From the NCBI GenBank assembly GCA_937915745.1, contig CALGGJ010000060.1, positions 1 to 19,957 of the forward strand: a stretch of 19,957 nt of DNA, read 5' to 3'. This DNA comes from an uncultured Prevotellaceae bacterium. GTDB taxonomy: Bacteria > Bacteroidota > Bacteroidia > Bacteroidales > Bacteroidaceae. Position numbers and translations under genes: made by a program. The notes below the pieces were generated by a model. That model saw only the letters and a list, made by a program, of their open reading frames with translations, was not told the DNA's origin and searched no databases. Below, in pieces: positions 15,551 through 19,957 of the stretch (position 1 is the first letter of the stretch; every line of letters begins with the position of its first letter).

Positions 15551-15608
15551 CATTCCATTGAAGTCATACCGACGGAGGTATGAAATACAGCAGGAGCGTA
15601 TCTGTATA
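15551..15608 (+). repeat. Intergenic repeat element, copy 2 (58 bp)
   Basis: This is a second near-identical full copy, differing from 15398-15455 only at unit positions 21 (G for A) and 39 (A for C). Its internal hairpin arms are 15564-15570 and 15577-15583. Confidence 0.85.
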
Positions 15609-15639
15609 TGAAACACATACTTGCGAGTCTTGTGTCAGA

Positions 15640-15737
15640 GGTCAGAGGATAAAGGTTAAAGGTCAGAGGATAAAGGTTAAAGGTTAAAGGTCAGAGGATA
15701 AAGGTTAAAGGTTAAAGGTCAGAGGTTAAAGGTTAGA
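15640..15737. repeat. Heptanucleotide tandem array, 14 units
   Basis: Fourteen uninterrupted 7-base units, GGTTAAA, GGTCAGA or GGATAAA (the last is GGTTAGA), fill 98 bases. They are ordered in a higher-order pattern: GGTCAGA-GGATAAA-GGTTAAA once, then the same with a second GGTTAAA twice, then GGTCAGA-GGTTAAA-GGTTAGA. A degenerate unit TGTCAGA precedes at 15633. It lies between two convergent transcription units and codes for nothing evident. Copy number is likely variable between strains. Confidence 0.9.
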
Positions 15738-15761
15738 GAGGTACTCAGCCATGAAACGACG

Positions 15762-15788
15762 AAGGGGATGTGCGCGGCACATCCCCTT
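15762..15788. terminator. Strong hairpin between convergent operons, probable bidirectional terminator
   Basis: AAGGGGATGTGC (15762-15773) pairs perfectly with 15777-15788 around a three-base loop (GCG). It lies 32 bases past the stop of the minus-strand small ORF and at the end of the repeat cluster following the ROK kinase. T-tracts on both sides are weak (TTTCGTT on plus, TCGTTTC on minus), so termination is inferred mainly from stem strength and location. Confidence 0.6.
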
Positions 15789-15820
15789 TCGTTCCTGTAT
15801 TGACGGTTTATGTGGTTTAA

Positions 15821-15976
15821 TCACCAGAATCCCTCGCTCCATACGTCGCGGCTTTTGGTATCCATGCCACGGTCTTGATCTGCAGAGTCGGACAATACGT
15901 CAGGACCACTGGTAGCTATCATCTTGGAGAGTGCTACCATCTCTACGACTGTTGTTGGTTTTATATATTGTTTCAT
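15821..15976 (-). CDS. Small ORF, 51 aa, MK-YIKPTT family-like, function unknown
   Basis: Read from the ATG at 15974-15976, the peptide starts MKQYIKPTTVVEMVALSKMI and continues ATSGPDVLSDSADQDRGMD to a C-terminus DVWSEGFW. It has a basic, beta-prone N-terminus, a polar acidic middle and an aromatic end; there is no signal peptide or membrane helix. From memory, short proteins starting MKKYIKP and ending in a charged, Trp-rich tail are frequent in Bacteroidales genomes and are uncharacterised. It starts 48 bases after the stop of the 1309-residue secreted protein on the same strand, with no terminator between, and is followed by the hairpin at 15762-15788, so it is likely co-transcribed. An upstream in-frame ATG at 16024 touches the preceding stop and is less likely. 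Confidence 0.65.
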   Translation of the reverse strand: MKQYIKPTTVVEMVALSKMIATSGPDVLSDSADQDRGMDTKSRDVWSEGFW

Positions 15977-16024
15977 CGCTTTTCTGTATTTTTTTGTTAA
16001 TAATCTTGTTTTTGTACCGTTCAA

Positions 16025-19000
16025 TTACTTAACCAACACCTTTTTGCCGTTCACGATGTTGACACCGCGCTGCAGGCCGCCAAGCTGCTGACCCTGGAGG
16101 TTGTAGATGGCACCGTTGGCTGCACCTTCAGCGTAGATGCTGCGGATTGCTGTCGCATCGGTGTCGAAGGTGATGACACGTGGCTTGGCTCCGACTGCCG
16201 GCAGAGTGAGGTAGCACTTGTAGGCTGTAGCGGTGAATGCAGCGTCAACCTTATAGAATGCCTGTGTGCTGCCGTTGGTCTGAAGCACGTATGAATCTGT
16301 AGGAACCGTAGCTGCTGTATATACACCGGTGAGCAGGCCTGTGGTGTAGCTGTCGGCAGTAGCGAGGCTTTGTCCGGAGAAGACATTAGAATAGTCGCTT
16401 CCTGTTGTGTTCTTCACGAGCACTGGTGTGTTGGCAGCAATGGTTGTCTCAACTGCTGCGAGAGTGAGCTTGCTGTCTGCATAGCCTGTTACGGTGTATG
16501 CTTCAATCCCGCTTGGTATGGCTACTGCGAACGGAGCGATGAATGTACCGAACTTGCCGGCATTGGCTGCCATGGTGACATTTACTGTTTCTGCTTTGAG
16601 GAGACTGATGTCGCCATATGCCACACGATTAGTGGTTGCACCAAAGACAATGGTATAGTTGCCTGCTTCACCCGTAGTGAACTTCACAGTAGCCATTGGC
16701 CATGCACTATCCGTCGAGTTTCCCAGAACGCTCGTTGTTGCAAGCGATTCTGTTGCGATTGTAGTGCCACCTGCATTCTTAACGGTAACAGAAGGCGTGC
16801 CTGAGGTTGCACCCCAGCCGGCATATGCAAATGTCAGAGCATATACTGTGCTGCCCTTCAGTGGCAGTGTGTAGCCAGAGGTTGCACCGTAAGTACCAGT
16901 GCCACTTTCCTGCACATGCAAGCACATCGCATTAGTGAGTTTTAAGAGTCCACCATTCGTTCCAGAGTTGTGAGAGATACGTGCATTTGAGAAGTTGAAG
17001 CCGCCTGCATCTGTTGTAGTCTCACCCTGTGCAGAGAAGTCACTGATGCTCCAACGGAAGCCGTTCACCTCGGTGGTGTTGGCAGTCAGTGTAAGATAGT
17101 CTGTCAGTGAGTTGACAAGAAGCTTAGAGTTGGTTCCTTCTGAATCAATTGCGCGTGCTGCAGCAATATGCTCTATAGCTTCGATGTTTTCGTAAGGAGC
17201 ATACTCACCACTCTCGAATCCCCATGTAGCGCCATCGTATGTTGCGATAGCACTGGTCAATGCAGTGTAGTCAGCAGATGTTGCGGCAGCAGCATAGCTG
17301 GTGATGGTCACCGACTCTGGCGAGTATATGAACCACTGGCCGGCAGCAAATCCCATTACCTTCACACCGTAGGTGTAAGTGCCTGGAGTAGAGCAGTAGA
17401 ACCATACGTCGTTGTGATATTTGTCATCCTGGAACATTTGTAAGGCAGATGTGGTGTTGTTAGCATAATACTGACCATTGTACAGTGCATCGTTGCCTGC
17501 AACCATTTCGGTTGCATTACCAGTCTCATCATAAAGTGACTTTATTTGCGTCTCGCTATCACCAAAGAAGAGAACAGCGTCAGGCATGTCCGCACCTGCA
17601 GTATGAAGTGCCTGTACATTCTCATTCCATGTAGCGCGGTTGAAGGCTTGCATTGAGAACTTGTAGAAGCCTGCCTGAGTAATATCTATGGTGTTGCTGT
17701 AAACAGTGACAGGATCCATGTTTGAATAGCCGTCACCCGTTCTAGGCTGATAAGATTCAGAAACACTTGTGATTGTAGATGCGGGAACAAATGCGCCCTC
17801 TATATAGTTTGTAGTCAGTTCGGACTCCAGGGCACTTACCGTAGAAATGCCGCTGAGTGAGGCGTAGTTGCCTGAAGCGTATGCGGCAGCAGCGGCTGTA
17901 GCAGCCTGAGCATTTTTCTTTGCCTGCATTGCAGCAGCATGTTCACTGATGCTTTCTACAGCCCATAAGATGATAGGTCCGGCATTTGCACCTGTACCAT
18001 CATCATAGACTGGTATTTCCTCATAGGTAGCATGTGCGTCGTTGTACTTAAGATACTTTGTGGTTCCACCTTCGCTGCGATAATTATTTGAGATGAGATA
18101 CTTGCCATTTGAGATGCTTATGGTGAAATCTATCTTTTCGGTTGATGCGCCGTCAGCATAACTGTCGAAAGTACTATTGGTCGGGGCAAAAATGTAACCC
18201 TGGGTGTCAGCCATCTTCAGTGTACTTACATTGCTGCCGTCGGTAGTTATGACAACGGCCAGACCGTAGCTGTCCAACGATGTATGTGTGCTGTGTGCTG
18301 TACCACGTGCCAGATATTTGTCAACGGCAGCGCTGGTTCCTTCGGACGTGCCGTTCCAGGTGGCAGCTGCCTTGAGGAAATAGGTGCCGTCAAACACAGC
18401 AGGCGTGTTGAACACGATATCCTGAGCAGCATTGTATGTACTACCTTCAGAATAGCCAATAGCATTTGCAGGAATATAAAGTGTATGAGCTGTGTTGGCC
18501 ACAACTGTTGGTACAGTGAAAGTGAAGCCGTTTGCAGTTGGAGTAACAGAAATACTTACATCGTCGAAAGTAACACCGCTAAAGTCTTTTGCAACCGATG
18601 CACTTGGGTTATTAGTTCCCAAAGATTCGTATGATACCGTCACGGTGTTGCCTGTTTGTATATAACTTGCGTCAGCAGTGGCACTGCCTACATTATACTT
18701 GTAGGAAACCGTCAGGGTCGTTGCTGCATCAGTCTTGAAATAGAGGCGGCCTGCAGGGAGTGATGATATGGTCTTAGTCTCATCTGCCGTGAAAGTTACG
18801 TCTGTACCTGTGGCCCCACTGGTCAGTTGGGTGCCATCGGTGGTGTATGTGAGCGTTGCGGCTGCCGACGATGTGAAGTCATAGTCGTCAGCACTCGGCA
18901 AATCATAATAGTACCATGTATCAGCCGTCATTGCTCCACTGGCTGGCAGTGCAACGGCATCGTTGACAAGGCATGTGCCGAAGTATTCGAGATAGAAGTT

Positions 19001-19954
19001 ATCGAAGATTTCCCAGTTTCCACCTGTTTCGTCCTTAACGCCTACGGTCAGGGTGTTGTCGGTTACAACCGTTGTTACTGCATTATCTGCGTATGCTCCT
19101 GTCAGGAATTTTGTGCCGCTCGTCGCTGCAGTGCAATCATCTGACACCCACGACATGAGCCCTGTCTCGTTGCTGTTAGCATACAATATGGTAGGAGTGG
19201 ATGTGTCATAGTAGAAGCCTTGGCAATGCAGTGTATATTTGCCATTCGGTATTGAAACACTGATGGTTTGAGAAAAATCAATTACCGCGTGCCATGCTTC
19301 AGCAGTAACATTCTCTTTGCTGCCCTTGCACACATCAACATTTGTTTTATTCCACATTGGAAGTTCCCAAGGATGACACATATCGGTGTTGCGGAGCAGG
19401 TAAGTGTAATCGTTCACTGCCTCACGTACAGACCTCGGGATGAGCAACCAATAAGAATTTGCATCACCTGTACTTGCGCCGACACTTATGAAAGCCCCCA
19501 TCTTACTATCATAAAGCCCATCCTTTACCTCATAATAAAGGTACTGGGTATCACTATGCTTTATGGTGTATGCGTTGGTATAGCCATCGACGTTAACAGA
19601 AGTAAAGACCCAATCGGCATCATTAGAACCGGTATCTACATATCCGTTCAGTGTGAGATAGCCGGCTTTTGCATCAGTACCATTTGCTGAATAAGGCTGT
19701 GAGAAAATTGAATAGCCGTTGGTGGCGGTGGCTAACGTAATGACACGTCCTGCATGGTCCACAGATGCATGCGTTCCAAAGTCCATACCGTCTGTCAGGA
19801 ACATCTTAGCCCCTATATTGTAGAGGAAGTAGTCCCCTCCTGCAGCAGGTATCACACCATCTTTGTAATCATGATTGAAGGATGCCTGCGCCCACAAAGT
19901 TGCCCCCCCCACTAACAGGGCGGCAACAAAAGTAAGTAATTTTTTGATTGTCAT
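16025..19954 (-). CDS. Large secreted multidomain protein, 1309 aa
   Basis: A signal peptide (1-23, cut after WAQA or nearby) exports it. Visible modules in order: a ricin-like beta module at about 36-180 (DYFLYNIGAKMFLT...FGTHASV); a galactose-binding-like sandwich at about 185-326, ending NTLTVGVK...WEIFDNFYLEYFG; a Thr/Ser-rich Ig-like region at about 336-520; a second ricin-like module at about 521-670 (KYLARGTAHSTHTSLDSYG); an Ala-rich helix at about 671-720; sandwich modules at about 725-885 and 940-1120; a beta domain at about 1124-1250 (GKFGTFIAPFAVAIP...ANTPVLVKN); and a tail (AIYNLQGQQLGGLQRGVNIV...KVLVK) like a Bacteroidota C-terminal sorting tail. No enzyme domain is recognised. 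The ATG lies three bases from the window edge, so its promoter is unseen. It probably binds surface glycans. Confidence 0.85.
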   Translation of the reverse strand: MTIKKLLTFVAALLVGGATLWAQASFNHDYKDGVIPAAGGDYFLYNIGAKMFLTDGMDFGTHASVDHAGRVITLATATNGYSIFSQPYSANGTDAKAGYLTLNGYVDTGSNDADWVFTSVNVDGYTNAYTIKHSDTQYLYYEVKDGLYDSKMGAFISVGASTGDANSYWLLIPRSVREAVNDYTYLLRNTDMCHPWELPMWNKTNVDVCKGSKENVTAEAWHAVIDFSQTISVSIPNGKYTLHCQGFYYDTSTPTILYANSNETGLMSWVSDDCTAATSGTKFLTGAYADNAVTTVVTDNTLTVGVKDETGGNWEIFDNFYLEYFGTCLVNDAVALPASGAMTADTWYYYDLPSADDYDFTSSAAATLTYTTDGTQLTSGATGTDVTFTADETKTISSLPAGRLYFKTDAATTLTVSYKYNVGSATADASYIQTGNTVTVSYESLGTNNPSASVAKDFSGVTFDDVSISVTPTANGFTFTVPTVVANTAHTLYIPANAIGYSEGSTYNAAQDIVFNTPAVFDGTYFLKAAATWNGTSEGTSAAVDKYLARGTAHSTHTSLDSYGLAVVITTDGSNVSTLKMADTQGYIFAPTNSTFDSYADGASTEKIDFTISISNGKYLISNNYRSEGGTTKYLKYNDAHATYEEIPVYDDGTGANAGPIILWAVESISEHAAAMQAKKNAQAATAAAAAYASGNYASLSGISTVSALESELTTNYIEGAFVPASTITSVSESYQPRTGDGYSNMDPVTVYSNTIDITQAGFYKFSMQAFNRATWNENVQALHTAGADMPDAVLFFGDSETQIKSLYDETGNATEMVAGNDALYNGQYYANNTTSALQMFQDDKYHNDVWFYCSTPGTYTYGVKVMGFAAGQWFIYSPESVTITSYAAAATSADYTALTSAIATYDGATWGFESGEYAPYENIEAIEHIAAARAIDSEGTNSKLLVNSLTDYLTLTANTTEVNGFRWSISDFSAQGETTTDAGGFNFSNARISHNSGTNGGLLKLTNAMCLHVQESGTGTYGATSGYTLPLKGSTVYALTFAYAGWGATSGTPSVTVKNAGGTTIATESLATTSVLGNSTDSAWPMATVKFTTGEAGNYTIVFGATTNRVAYGDISLLKAETVNVTMAANAGKFGTFIAPFAVAIPSGIEAYTVTGYADSKLTLAAVETTIAANTPVLVKNTTGSDYSNVFSGQSLATADSYTTGLLTGVYTAATVPTDSYVLQTNGSTQAFYKVDAAFTATAYKCYLTLPAVGAKPRVITFDTDATAIRSIYAEGAANGAIYNLQGQQLGGLQRGVNIVNGKKVLVK

Positions 19955-19957
19955 TTT

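Noticed and set aside
15295..15618. A minus-strand 107-residue open frame with a repeated YRYAPAVFHTSVGMTSMEC segment
   Set aside because: The repeated peptide is just the translation of the two 58-bp intergenic repeat copies, and the frame also runs into the 3' end of the ROK kinase gene. It is a repeat artefact, not a gene.
15640..15737. CRISPR array or coding heptad repeat
   Set aside because: Seven-base units have no spacers, and a 7-base period does not preserve a reading frame as a protein repeat unit.

Overview
The window looks like a Bacteroidales chromosome, most plausibly a gut Muribaculaceae- or Prevotellaceae-type genome. The evidence is the Bacteroidota promoter pattern (TTTG, about 20 bases, TAnnTTTG), a Bacteroides-type tyrosine recombinase, an FHS-type sugar transporter paired with a ROK kinase, a DnaK gene with no grpE or dnaJ beside it, and very large secreted proteins with a Bacteroidota-style C-terminal tail. 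The family assignment is inference from sequence style; there is no rRNA in the window to confirm it.

Left end (1 to about 2146): the edge of an integrated element. A zinc-finger/double-HTH protein and a tyrosine recombinase are transcribed leftward from one promoter, overlap by four bases, and end at a clear intrinsic terminator. Just beyond is a perfect 18-bp inverted repeat. The rest of the element, if any, lies outside the window.

Core block (2147 to about 9730): dnaK on the minus strand with its own terminator; divergent from it, a secreted or anchored VWA-like protein whose promoter box almost touches its start codon. Next comes an intergenic region holding four 12-bp palindromes at an exact 22-bp period and a textbook promoter. 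That promoter drives a tight run of a DUF975-like membrane protein, a cyclophilin-type peptidyl-prolyl isomerase lipoprotein and recG, followed by a DJ-1/PfpI protein. The base-composition strand bias flips across the palindrome region: G/T-rich on the plus strand to the left, strongly A/C-rich to the right.

Secreted/sugar block (9793 to 15392): a 1136-residue secreted multidomain protein, an FHS-type MFS sugar transporter and a ROK sugar kinase form an apparent operon. They suggest capture of a glycan or sugar at the cell surface, uptake, and phosphorylation.

Convergent gap (15393 to 15820): this gap is dense in repeats. It has a family of roughly 58-bp dispersed-type elements in both orientations, a 14-unit heptanucleotide tandem array, and a strong hairpin. 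Facing it on the minus strand are a 1309-residue secreted protein that shares modules with the 1136-residue protein, and, 48 bases downstream of its stop, a 51-residue small ORF of unknown function. The most unusual items are the phased palindrome array at the skew switch, the small ORF, the heptamer array, and the TTG-started recG lying in frame behind the stop of the isomerase gene.
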